The notes under the pieces were generated by a model. It was not told the origin of the DNA, made no database searches, and saw only the letters and a list, made by a program, of their open reading frames with translations. DNA of 6,726 bases from CAZAPZ01 sp964487285 (lineage in GTDB: Bacteria; Campylobacterota_A; Desulfurellia; JAADFJ01): positions 1 through 6,726 of the forward strand of contig CAZAPZ010000087.1 in assembly GCA_964487285.1 (NCBI GenBank), in the 5' to 3' direction. This document shows positions 1 through 6,600 of this stretch, in pieces. The translations under genes and the position numbers were made by a program. Position 1 is the stretch's first letter; each line of letters starts with the position of its first letter.

Positions 1-1605
1 TTATTGCAATCTTGTGATAATAAAGTCTTGAAACAAGAGAGGTGAGTGGGTTTTGCTTGTTATCCTCATATCTTTAAGTTCGGAATCATATCTATCTATA
101 TGGTAAAGTGTCTGTTTGCCATCATTGGGATGGCCTCTTCTTGCAGCTGCTATTCCAGCTCTTCTACCAAATACAAATATATCAAGAAGAGCGTTTCCCA
201 TTAACCTGTTTTTTCCGTGAATACCTCCTGTTGCCTCTCCGGCAACAAAAAGATTGTTAATTGTACTCTCCGAATCAGAGTTTATTAGTATGCCGCCGTT
301 TTGATAATGAAGTGTTGGATAAACAAGTATCGGCGTTTTAAACAGGTCAATGCCTGCAACCTTAAATCTCATATAAAGTGAAGGAAAACGGTTTGCCATA
401 AATCCTCTCCCATAGACAACACCGATTAACGGTGTATCAAGCCATACGGCCGTTTTGTTATCAGGTGTTTTAACGCCGTTTATTCCAACCTCTTTTATCA
501 TAGCCGCGCTTACAATATCTCTAGTTTCAAGTTCGTTAACAAATTGAGCACCGTTTACATTTATTAGCTGACCTCCCAAACTCCTTATTGCTTCGGTAAC
601 AAGAAGTCCAAACATATGCGATGGAAACATAACACCGGTTGGATGATACTGATAAGAATCCAGATCAATCAATTTTGCACCTGCTCTGTATGCTAAAACT
701 ATAGCATCGCCTGTTGCACCAAAATTATTTGATGTAGGAAATCCTTGAATATGAAGCCTTCCGGATCCGCCGGCAGCAAGAATAACAGCTTTAGCCTTGA
801 TTACGAAATATCTTTTTCTTACAAGATCATAGAATATAGCACCGTTACACTCTCCGATCTCATTTGTAGTCAGCTCTACCGCAGGGGCAAACTCAACAAC
901 ATCTATACCGTCTCGATTTCTTAGTTCATCTTTCAAAACTTTCATTATATTAAGTCCGGTATGATCGCCGACAGACAAAATTCTTGGGGCTGATGAACCG
1001 CCGCCCTTTTTTAAAATAAGATTTCCATCCGTATCTTTATCGAAATTAATCCCTATATCTATAAGCCATTTGACAATCTTGCCGCTATCTTCAATGAGCG
1101 CTTGTAAAAGTTCTTTTTTACCGCAAAATTTTCCACCTTTATATGTATCACATAAATGCCTTGCCGGAGAATCGTTTTCTCCAATTGCTGTCTGCATGCC
1201 TCCCATTGCCATGATAGTATTTGAATTTCCCAGTCTCAATTTATTTGCAAGTATAACTTTAGCACCTGAACTTTGAGCAAACAATGCGGCAGTGACTCCT
1301 GCACCACCGCCGCCAATGACAAGAACATCCGTATCGCGTTCCGCCTCAAGCCTTATATTATGCAGATTTATGTTGCTGAAAGATTCCAGAAGGTCAGCCA
1401 CCTCATTGGCAATTCTCCCACCTCTGTTAACACCGACTCTCAATGTTCTGAATGCAGAACTACTAAAATCAGGGTGATATCTTTTTAAAAGTATTGGTTT
1501 CTCTGCATCGGATAACTTTGCTAACTTGCTGCCAATTCGTTTACTTCTGGATAGTGCGACAATTTTTATAAGCTTTTCTAAATAATCAGGATATATATTA
1601 TTCAT
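1..1605 (-). CDS. frdA: Fumarate reductase / succinate dehydrogenase-type flavoprotein subunit (non-covalent FAD type)
   Basis: This 534-residue FAD protein should interconvert fumarate and succinate, most likely as fumarate reductase in a reductive TCA cycle. The dinucleotide-binding glycines are at 98-103 (GGGGAG). Superfamily active-site landmarks follow: HPTG with His321, TEAIR with Thr337, Glu338 and Arg341, TRD with the proton-shuttle-type Arg362, LHYQNGG with His433, and NRLMG with Arg467. At the site of covalent flavin attachment the motif is SNT (Asn129) instead of SHT, so FAD is probably bound non-covalently, as in L-aspartate oxidase. About 90 residues precede the FAD domain, which is longer than in classical SdhA, and the C-terminal domain is short. 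The start is supported by an AGGA Shine-Dalgarno about 5 bases upstream, inside the end of frdB, with an 8-bp overlap. The TAA stop is the first three bases of the window, so the gene is complete. The direction of catalysis is inferred from the acl genes. Confidence 0.9.
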   Translation of the reverse strand: MNNIYPDYLEKLIKIVALSRSKRIGSKLAKLSDAEKPILLKRYHPDFSSSAFRTLRVGVNRGGRIANEVADLLESFSNINLHNIRLEAERDTDVLVIGGGGAGVTAALFAQSSGAKVILANKLRLGNSNTIMAMGGMQTAIGENDSPARHLCDTYKGGKFCGKKELLQALIEDSGKIVKWLIDIGINFDKDTDGNLILKKGGGSSAPRILSVGDHTGLNIMKVLKDELRNRDGIDVVEFAPAVELTTNEIGECNGAIFYDLVRKRYFVIKAKAVILAAGGSGRLHIQGFPTSNNFGATGDAIVLAYRAGAKLIDLDSYQYHPTGVMFPSHMFGLLVTEAIRSLGGQLINVNGAQFVNELETRDIVSAAMIKEVGINGVKTPDNKTAVWLDTPLIGVVYGRGFMANRFPSLYMRFKVAGIDLFKTPILVYPTLHYQNGGILINSDSESTINNLFVAGEATGGIHGKNRLMGNALLDIFVFGRRAGIAAARRGHPNDGKQTLYHIDRYDSELKDMRITSKTHSPLLFQDFIITRLQ

Positions 1606-2293
1606 ATTTCCTGCAATATGTTATAAATTCGTCAGCATTCATAGAAAGAAGTTCTTTCCACTCTTTTTGTTGAAAAAATAACTCAATATCGGAAAATCGT
1701 TTTATCAATTTTTGGGGCATCAACCGCTTTTTTGCAAGTGATCTTTGTATATACAAAGCGACATATTGAGGCGATATGTCTTCATTACATACAGCCGCGC
1801 ATAGATCGCACATTATACACCCCTTCATCATTTTAGCTACCTCATCATATTTGCCATCTTCCGATTTTCGTACAGCATCCGAAACATGTATCCACTCCGG
1901 GCAAGCGATCGTACATTTGCCGCATTGAGTACATTTATCTATTTCAGGATACATTACCCGAAGTTTTTCAAGAGGAGATTTGAGTTCGGATATATTGTAA
2001 TCGGCGGTTTTGGACGGATAGAACGGAACCATAATTATATCCATACCATTTTGAACAACGGTTTGACATCCTAATCCGAATTTAACATGTTTTGCACCCT
2101 TTGGTCTATATATCATAGAACACGCGCCGCACAATCCTGATAAGCAGCCTATTCCTCGGGTTATATCGTAACCTGTATTCCAAAGAGCTTCCGTAACGGT
2201 CATACTGCAGGGAACCGCTATCTCCCTGCCTTCAATTTTTATAGTTACGGTTTTTTTCAGTTCATCGGTCATCATAATTACTATATATCGCAT
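1598..2293 (-). CDS. frdB: Fumarate reductase / succinate dehydrogenase-type iron-sulfur subunit
   Basis: This electron-transfer partner of the flavoprotein encoded next to it has 231 residues. An N-terminal [2Fe-2S] ferredoxin domain has Cys50, Cys55, Cys58 and Cys76 (C-x4-C-x2-C-x17-C). The C-terminal part has two C-x2-C-x2-C-x3-C motifs, Cys121/124/127/131 (followed by Pro) and Cys159/162/165/169 (followed by Asn). Classical FrdB/SdhB proteins use a different second motif that holds a [3Fe-4S] centre. The second full four-Cys motif here suggests two [4Fe-4S] clusters, as in the non-classical, TfrB- or HdrC-like relatives. There is no membrane segment. The start is uncertain: the first ATG (2293) overlaps aclA by 13 bp and has no properly spaced Shine-Dalgarno. 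ATGs at 2275 or 2272, just after the aclA stop, would give 225 or 224 residues and fit translational coupling equally well. The 3' end overlaps frdA by 8 bp. Confidence 0.88.
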   Translation of the reverse strand: MRYIVIMMTDELKKTVTIKIEGREIAVPCSMTVTEALWNTGYDITRGIGCLSGLCGACSMIYRPKGAKHVKFGLGCQTVVQNGMDIIMVPFYPSKTADYNISELKSPLEKLRVMYPEIDKCTQCGKCTIACPEWIHVSDAVRKSEDGKYDEVAKMMKGCIMCDLCAAVCNEDISPQYVALYIQRSLAKKRLMPQKLIKRFSDIELFFQQKEWKELLSMNADEFITYCRKYE

Positions 2294-4116
2294 CCTGTAT
2301 CATACAAAATATCTCTTCTCGGATGCCTGTAAAGCGGAAGCCCGAGACGTTTCTCATCCAAAATATGCCCGATAAACCCTATGCTTCTTGCCAATACAAA
2401 AAATGCATTTAATGTTCCATTTTCAATGATCTCATCTATTTCATCGCTCTTATATCCTGTACCAAGAAACAGATCAATAAACAACACGCCAATAGTTCCG
2501 TCAACATTTAATATTAGATTTTCTTTCTTACCGGTTGTAATTTTTTCTACCTTTAATGCGTATTCTAAAGTTTTAGTTGAAGGAAAGTTCTTATAAGCAT
2601 AATTCTTAAGCAGTTCTACTCTTGTATCAGGATTTCTAACACTTTTTATTCTATGACCAATTCCAGGTATATGAATTTTTTCTATATTTTTTACATATTC
2701 AACAAAATCAGACGGGCCAATATTCTCCTCCGATCCTTTTTTAAAGTGTTTGGCAGCTCCGTCAATGGCTCCTCCGAAACGAGGACCTATTGTTAACAGG
2801 CCTGCCACAAGCGAAGATACAATGTCTTTGCCTGCTCGCGCTGTAATTTTGCTGGTAATCGCACCCGAAACAGCCGGTCCGTGGTCAGCCACCATTTTTA
2901 TGACTAAATCAATAAAATTTGATGCCCAAATCGGCAATTTTCTTTTTAGCCATAGCATGCTTATTACATCGGCGATGCTATAATTTTTTCCGATAACATC
3001 CGTTATTGGGACTCCATTATAGCAAATTTCCTTGCCTCTATCATCTGAAGTAGTACAAATGAAATTGGTAGGTATTCTTATTTGGCCAAGCTTTTCGGCA
3101 GCCTGACAATCAAGCGGCATCTTGTTAATATTAGGTTCAATGACAGGCTGTATCTTTCCTTCCGATTTCAATTTTTCATAAACGGATCCTATAAGATCTG
3201 GAAAACTATAAAAAGTGTCCGGAACAAGTGCACCGGCATCTTTTAACGCCCTATTTTTAGCATCTGAGGTCTCCCTGTTTATTCCGGCCTTAGCTCCGGC
3301 GTGACCAAACTGAATTTCATCGGCAAAATATTTTGAAACCGTTCCAATACACCATACCACAAGCGGTTTTTTTATAAGTCCTTTTTTTAGGGCATCAACA
3401 ACCTGATACTCATATTCTCCTCCTATCTCACCAAGCATCACGCTAAATTTTATTCTGTCATCTTCTTCATATTTCAAAAGGTGATCTAAGAATGTAGAGC
3501 CGGGATAGCGGTCTCCTCCTATGGCAACACCTTGAGCTATGCCATCGGCGTTTTTTGCTATCATGTTGGATAATTCGTTGAATAATCCGCCGGATCTGGT
3601 AACAAGTCCAACACTTCCCGGCCTGTAAAGTTTTGCCGATATGATATTTTCTATTGTTCCTCCGGCGTTTCCTATTCTTAATGCTCCCGCTGCTATACCG
3701 CCTACAGTTGCCGGCCCTATTACAATTTTTCCTTCATCTTTAAGTTTATGCGCAAGATATCTCGAGAGACGCTCAGGTATTCCTTCTGCGGTAATATCAA
3801 TCAATTTAATTGACGGTATATCAATGGTTTCAAGCGCAACTTGATATGCCGTTCTGAACGAAGCAAAATTTATCAGAACCGATGCTTTGGGAAATGCCTT
3901 AGCTGCAGATTTCGTAGTTCTATATATGGGAATCATAAATTCATCCTGACCATACATAAACTTTTCAAATTTTCTGTTTCCCGTTGGAACAACAATCGCA
4001 GATACACTCGGTTTTCTGTTTATCAGATAATCGTAGTCAAGCATCCTTTGGATAGCAGTAATATTTAGATTCCAAAATATGGCAGTAGTCTCGTTTGAAA
4101 ATATATCGTTTTTCAT
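2281..4116 (-). CDS. aclA: ATP-citrate lyase large subunit (CoA-ligase plus citrate-synthase-like domains)
   Basis: The 611-residue large subunit of two-subunit ATP-citrate lyase (citrate + ATP + CoA to acetyl-CoA + oxaloacetate + ADP + Pi) matches the roughly 610-residue length known for green sulfur bacteria. Residues 1-330 form the succinyl-CoA-synthetase-like part, with GPATVGG (134-140), LYRPGSVG (163-170), RSGG (174-177) and the phosphohistidine loop FGHAGA, where His272 should carry the phosphate. Residues from about 380 onward form the citrate-synthase-like lyase domain, with DHGPAVSGA (His412), GIGHR (His488) and NVDG (Asp539). These correspond to the catalytic His-His-Asp of citrate synthase and eukaryotic ACLY. 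The C-terminus carries the typical ARSIGFIGH and LYRHP signatures. The ATG lies one base after the aclB stop (TAA-G-ATG), which implies co-translation. All catalytic landmarks are intact and I see no frameshift. Confidence 0.96.
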   Translation of the reverse strand: MKNDIFSNETTAIFWNLNITAIQRMLDYDYLINRKPSVSAIVVPTGNRKFEKFMYGQDEFMIPIYRTTKSAAKAFPKASVLINFASFRTAYQVALETIDIPSIKLIDITAEGIPERLSRYLAHKLKDEGKIVIGPATVGGIAAGALRIGNAGGTIENIISAKLYRPGSVGLVTRSGGLFNELSNMIAKNADGIAQGVAIGGDRYPGSTFLDHLLKYEEDDRIKFSVMLGEIGGEYEYQVVDALKKGLIKKPLVVWCIGTVSKYFADEIQFGHAGAKAGINRETSDAKNRALKDAGALVPDTFYSFPDLIGSVYEKLKSEGKIQPVIEPNINKMPLDCQAAEKLGQIRIPTNFICTTSDDRGKEICYNGVPITDVIGKNYSIADVISMLWLKRKLPIWASNFIDLVIKMVADHGPAVSGAITSKITARAGKDIVSSLVAGLLTIGPRFGGAIDGAAKHFKKGSEENIGPSDFVEYVKNIEKIHIPGIGHRIKSVRNPDTRVELLKNYAYKNFPSTKTLEYALKVEKITTGKKENLILNVDGTIGVLFIDLFLGTGYKSDEIDEIIENGTLNAFFVLARSIGFIGHILDEKRLGLPLYRHPRRDILYDTGCDI

Positions 4117-4117
4117 C

Positions 4118-5416
4118 TTAATTCTCGAATTGCGATAATGCGATTTTTACAGTTGATGTCATGTGATGTTCCGGTCCAAAAATCTGAATCGGGATATTCA
4201 TGGACTTGGCTGCCTCTTCTATCTTGGAAAGCCCCTCTTGATAGTTAGGACCGCCTCTCCTGACAAATATTTGTGTGTTAACGGATTTCATCTTCTCAGA
4301 ATACTCCCTCATTGCATCAATAATTCCATCAAATGTTTTGGATATATCGGTAAAATTAGCAATTGCTCCGCCGATTATCAGGATTTTCGACTTGTGCCTC
4401 TTGCTCTTATTTCTTGTCATAAGCTCAAGAATTGTAGAAGCATATTCTTTTGTTTCGGATCTTGTGGGATTGCCGGAGTATTCTCCGTAGTTTGCTATCT
4501 CTTTGGAATAACCAAAATCGGCAACTGTATCGGCATATACCACCGAAGCTCCGCCTCCCGCAACCATTGTCCAGACATCTCCGTCGGTATTAAGAACTGT
4601 AAGTTTTAGAGAGGCTCCTGAATTTTCATCCATCTTTTTGATTTTTTTCTCCTCGGATGTCAGTTCTCTTCCAAATCCAACGGGAAACTCGACATCGCCC
4701 CATTTCTTTCCAACAAGGAACTGCGCCGTATCATCAATCCTTGCAACAAAATCAAGGGGGAATATGGTGTTTTCCGTCATGGCAAGCGGATTAATTTCAA
4801 GATATGTAAAATGCAGATCTCTAAAGAATTTATAAAGTCTTGTTGTAAAATCACCAAATTTAGAGCGATTTTTTATATCTTTCGGCATACACTCATAAAT
4901 AATCTTTTCCGCTTTGTCGGAAATTGCTGTAGCCGGAATAAGCATCTTAGTTACTAAGTCCCAATTATCCTCAATGTCAATTCCGCCATGACTTGATATG
5001 TAAATAGTATCTTCATCCGACCCCATCGTAATAGCGATGAAATATTCCTCATCATGGGCAATAAACGGCTCCACTATAAAATGGGTTAAACGGCCCGGTT
5101 GTCCTTTTATTTCAATAGTTTTAGAACGTTTCTCCGTTATCCATTTTTTAACATCTTCCCAATTTACATCGCCGGGAGCCTTTTTCTTATACAGAACCAG
5201 ACCCAAAACTCCCCGTTTGCCAAAAAGCATATCGGGCTTTACGACAAGCGGTAATTCATTTAACCATCCGTAAATCTTCTCCATTTTATCAAAATCAGTT
5301 TTAGGAGTTATCTTTACCGATTTAAAATTATAGATAAATGATTCCCCAAAATAATCATACCAATTGTTTGATAAAATATCCTTTACATTATTTTCTCTAA
5401 TGGCTCTTCTTGCCAT
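4118..5416 (-). CDS. aclB: ATP-citrate lyase small subunit (ATP-grasp)
   Basis: The 432-residue small subunit of ATP-citrate lyase binds ATP and citrate and pairs with the product of the next gene. Residues 1-240 form the ATP-grasp region, with KPDMLFGKRGVLGLV (60-74), EPF (116-118) and the EINPL metal/nucleotide motif (207-211). The second half carries family signatures shared with the N-terminal part of eukaryotic ACLY: SGASLKLT (266-273), WTMVAGGGASVVYAD (282-296), NYGEYSG (309-315), GGAIANFT (349-356) and FVRRGGPNYQEGL (384-396). Asn354, Thr356 and Arg386 match citrate-binding positions of ACLY. The frame stays open to an ATG at 5476, but I choose 5416 because MARRAIRE resembles known AclB N-termini and a run of seven G lies three bases upstream as a wobble-type Shine-Dalgarno. 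An alternative in-frame ATG at 5428 has no ribosome site. It is the first gene of the operon. Confidence 0.95.
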   Translation of the reverse strand: MARRAIRENNVKDILSNNWYDYFGESFIYNFKSVKITPKTDFDKMEKIYGWLNELPLVVKPDMLFGKRGVLGLVLYKKKAPGDVNWEDVKKWITEKRSKTIEIKGQPGRLTHFIVEPFIAHDEEYFIAITMGSDEDTIYISSHGGIDIEDNWDLVTKMLIPATAISDKAEKIIYECMPKDIKNRSKFGDFTTRLYKFFRDLHFTYLEINPLAMTENTIFPLDFVARIDDTAQFLVGKKWGDVEFPVGFGRELTSEEKKIKKMDENSGASLKLTVLNTDGDVWTMVAGGGASVVYADTVADFGYSKEIANYGEYSGNPTRSETKEYASTILELMTRNKSKRHKSKILIIGGAIANFTDISKTFDGIIDAMREYSEKMKSVNTQIFVRRGGPNYQEGLSKIEEAAKSMNIPIQIFGPEHHMTSTVKIALSQFEN

Positions 5417-5419
5417 AGT

Positions 5420-5426
5420 CCCCCCC
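5420..5426 (-). promoter_or_regulatory. Poly-G ribosome binding site of aclB
   Basis: Seven consecutive G (on the minus strand) end three bases before the chosen aclB ATG. They can pair with the CCUCC anti-Shine-Dalgarno through G-C and G-U pairs. The tract also lies inside the codons of the alternative upstream start (ATG GGG GGG ACT ATG), so its length decides whether that longer form is in frame. This is the main sequence argument for the 5416 start. Confidence 0.5.
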
Positions 5427-5526
5427 ATAATAATAAAAATGGAAATATCTAAACCTTTTTGAAAGATTAAAATCAAGAAACACAGAAATATACGCTACCT
5501 GCCCCCTATTTTATATTGTTTTAACT

Positions 5527-5555
5527 AGTTTAATGATAAAAACGAGAAATGTCAA
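5527..5555 (-). promoter_or_regulatory. Candidate sigma-70-type promoter of the acl-frd operon
   Basis: On the minus strand a perfect -35 TTGACA (5555-5550) is followed by a 17-base spacer and TAAACT (5532-5527), a 4/6 match to the -10 consensus. Transcription would start near 5520, giving a leader of roughly 100 bases before aclB. A competing -10 (TATAAA, 5515-5510) lies slightly downstream with only a weak -35 (TTATCA). The spacer contains TTAATGATA (plus strand, 5530-5538), which also occurs in the MarR-gene promoter. Confidence 0.5.
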
Positions 5556-5865
5556 ATTCTAACTTATGATATTCAATGCCTTCGAGAATTATAATTTAGT
5601 TAGATTCTTCATGTCTTTCTATGTTATGAGATCAATGCACAATATTCAGATCCACAGAAGGCTAAGATTGGGTGAGATTTGAAAATAAAAATTTGAGATG
5701 CTGCCCGATTAGTTCGAAAATTTTTATTCTTTCTATTCATAGAAGATTACCCAATATTACCGTGAATATGCTTATTGTGCAGTGGCCTCATTAAATAAAA
5801 TATTCAAAATCTGTCCTTCCTCTTTTTCAGCATTATAAATTTACATTAGTATCTGCGGTTAGAAT
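5556..5865. repeat. Large degenerate inverted repeat in the divergent intergenic region
   Basis: Five pairs of inverted segments share nearly the same centre, about 5706-5711. From outside in they are ATTCTAAC (5556-5563) with GTTAGAAT (5858-5865), ATGAG (5626-5630) with CTCAT (5787-5791), TGCACAATA (5636-5644) with TATTGTGCA (5773-5781), ATTGGGT (5667-5673) with ACCCAAT (5749-5755), and AATAAAAATTT (5684-5694) with AAATTTTTATT (5718-5728). The second and third pairs are separated by exactly 5 bases on both sides. The sequences in between match only partly, with small indels, as expected of a decayed palindrome. I see no ORF and no clear target-site duplication. It may be a worn MITE-like element or an old inverted duplication. 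This repeat fills most of the gene-free stretch between the two candidate promoters. Confidence 0.5.
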
Positions 5866-5941
5866 AATAAGCTCAAATATCAAAGCGAGAGATTACTTAT
5901 GATGAATGACGGCAAAAATAAAAAATAAATTATAAAAACAG

Positions 5942-5970
5942 TTGACATTATGATTAATTAATGATACAAA
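5942..5970 (+). promoter_or_regulatory. Candidate sigma-70-type promoter of the MarR-family gene
   Basis: A perfect -35 TTGACA (5942-5947), an optimal 17-base spacer and a -10-like TACAAA (5965-5970) lie 40 bases upstream of the MarR-family start codon. The placement and spacing are good; the -10 matches the consensus at 4 of 6 positions. Confidence 0.6.
5949..5966. promoter_or_regulatory. Palindromic candidate operator in the MarR-gene promoter spacer
   Basis: The 18 bases TATGATTAATTAATGATA form an inverted repeat with one mismatched (G/G) pair in each half-site comparison. The central ATTAATTAAT is a perfect 10-bp palindrome. The site lies between and touching the -35 and -10 elements, where a bound dimer would block RNA polymerase. 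MarR proteins typically bind AT-rich imperfect palindromes of this length in their own promoters, so autorepression is inferred. Confidence 0.5.
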
Positions 5971-6009
5971 GTATTTATGAATAGGATTATATTTTAAGTG
6001 GGATGATAA

Positions 6010-6468
6010 ATGAACAATATTGAGAAACTTGAGGATTATGCGGATGTCATGGCTGAATTGATGTTTAAGATGGAAAAAGCCTGTCATATCAAAGAGGAGC
6101 GCTTCTCTACGATATGCGGCCTATCTCCAATGGAGTTTAGATGTGTAAAAAGGCTCTCTGAAAATTGTTTTACATCTGTCCGAGCTCTTTCGAATAAAAT
6201 GGACTTGACGCCTTCACGGCTTACGCATTTACTAAACGGACTGGAAAAAAAGAAACTTATTATAAGAGAGATAGATCTGCATGATAGAAGAATAATTAAA
6301 GTCTCATTAAACGATAATGGCATAAAATCTGCCAAGAAAGTTAATAAAGAGTATGCGCAGTTTCATCTAAAACTTCTCAAATTTATTGACAGAAAAGAGA
6401 TGAGCCCTATGCTTCTGCATCTCCAGCATTTCCTTAATTCCATTACATATTTTTTAAATGATAAATAA
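6010..6468 (+). CDS. MarR-family winged-helix transcriptional regulator
   Basis: This 152-residue cytoplasmic protein has the usual MarR length and layout: N-terminal dimerisation helices (about 1-35), a winged helix-turn-helix (about 38-103) and C-terminal helices closing the dimer. The recognition region contains LTPSRLTHLLNGLEKKKLI (66-84) and the wing contains the family hallmark DLHDRRIIKVSLNDNG (89-104), close to the classic D-x-R-D/R wing motif. Four cysteines cluster in the N-terminal third (25, 36, 45, 53), which is unusual and could make it redox- or metal-responsive; that is speculation. The ribosome site is weak (GGGAT about 5-9 bases upstream). It is transcribed divergently from the acl-frd operon, whose promoter contains a half-site-like sequence, so the operon is a plausible target along with its own gene. 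The ligand is unknown. Confidence 0.88.
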   Translation: MNNIEKLEDYADVMAELMFKMEKACHIKEERFSTICGLSPMEFRCVKRLSENCFTSVRALSNKMDLTPSRLTHLLNGLEKKKLIIREIDLHDRRIIKVSLNDNGIKSAKKVNKEYAQFHLKLLKFIDRKEMSPMLLHLQHFLNSITYFLNDK

Positions 6469-6585
6469 TAAGGAAAGATGAAAAATAAATTCAAAACAGT
6501 AAAACATTGTAAACTTAGAGAATAGAGAAATCGGGTTTTGCTAAGCTGCGAGTATGTGTAAGGTCAGTTATTAAAGGAGGTATTT

Positions 6586-6600
6586 ATGAAAAATGATTAG
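6586..6600 (+). other. Four-codon mini-ORF behind a strong ribosome site
   Basis: A consensus AAAGGAGG (6573-6580) sits five bases before an ATG that reads Met-Lys-Asn-Asp and then a TAG stop. The same module (AAAGGAGGT, a few T-rich bases, ATGAA) recurs 92 bases downstream at the edge gene. The mini-ORF may be a regulatory minigene, a decayed duplicate of the start region, or the 5' end of a small gene broken by the TAG. If the TAG were read through, the frame would run 22 more codons (to TAA at 6664-6666) and include a hydrophobic IIYFFILY stretch. Confidence 0.3.

Noticed and set aside
4163..4609. 148-codon open frame on the plus strand
   Set aside because: It lies entirely antisense to the strongly conserved aclB coding sequence, has no ribosome site that I can see, and its translation resembles no known family.
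5417..5476. Longer aclB reading frame beginning at ATG 5476
   Set aside because: The extra 20 residues are hydrophobic, unlike known AclB N-termini, and no ribosome site precedes them. The downstream ATG at 5416 has the G-rich site.
5636..5781. CRISPR array or complete insertion sequence in the intergenic region
   Set aside because: The repeats are inverted and not regularly spaced direct repeats, there is no transposase frame, and no clear target-site duplication flanks either end.
5893..6087. 64-codon minus-strand open frame between the acl promoter and the MarR-family gene
   Set aside because: It overlaps the MarR-gene promoter and first codons, is rich in residues typical of random AT-rich DNA, and has no recognisable motif.
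6084..6335. 83-codon minus-strand open frame
   Set aside because: It is antisense to the winged-helix part of the MarR-family gene, whose conservation explains the open frame.
6469..6572. Search for a terminator or promoter after the MarR-family gene
   Set aside because: I found no GC-rich hairpin followed by a T run and no well-spaced -35/-10 pair; only short AT-rich matches.
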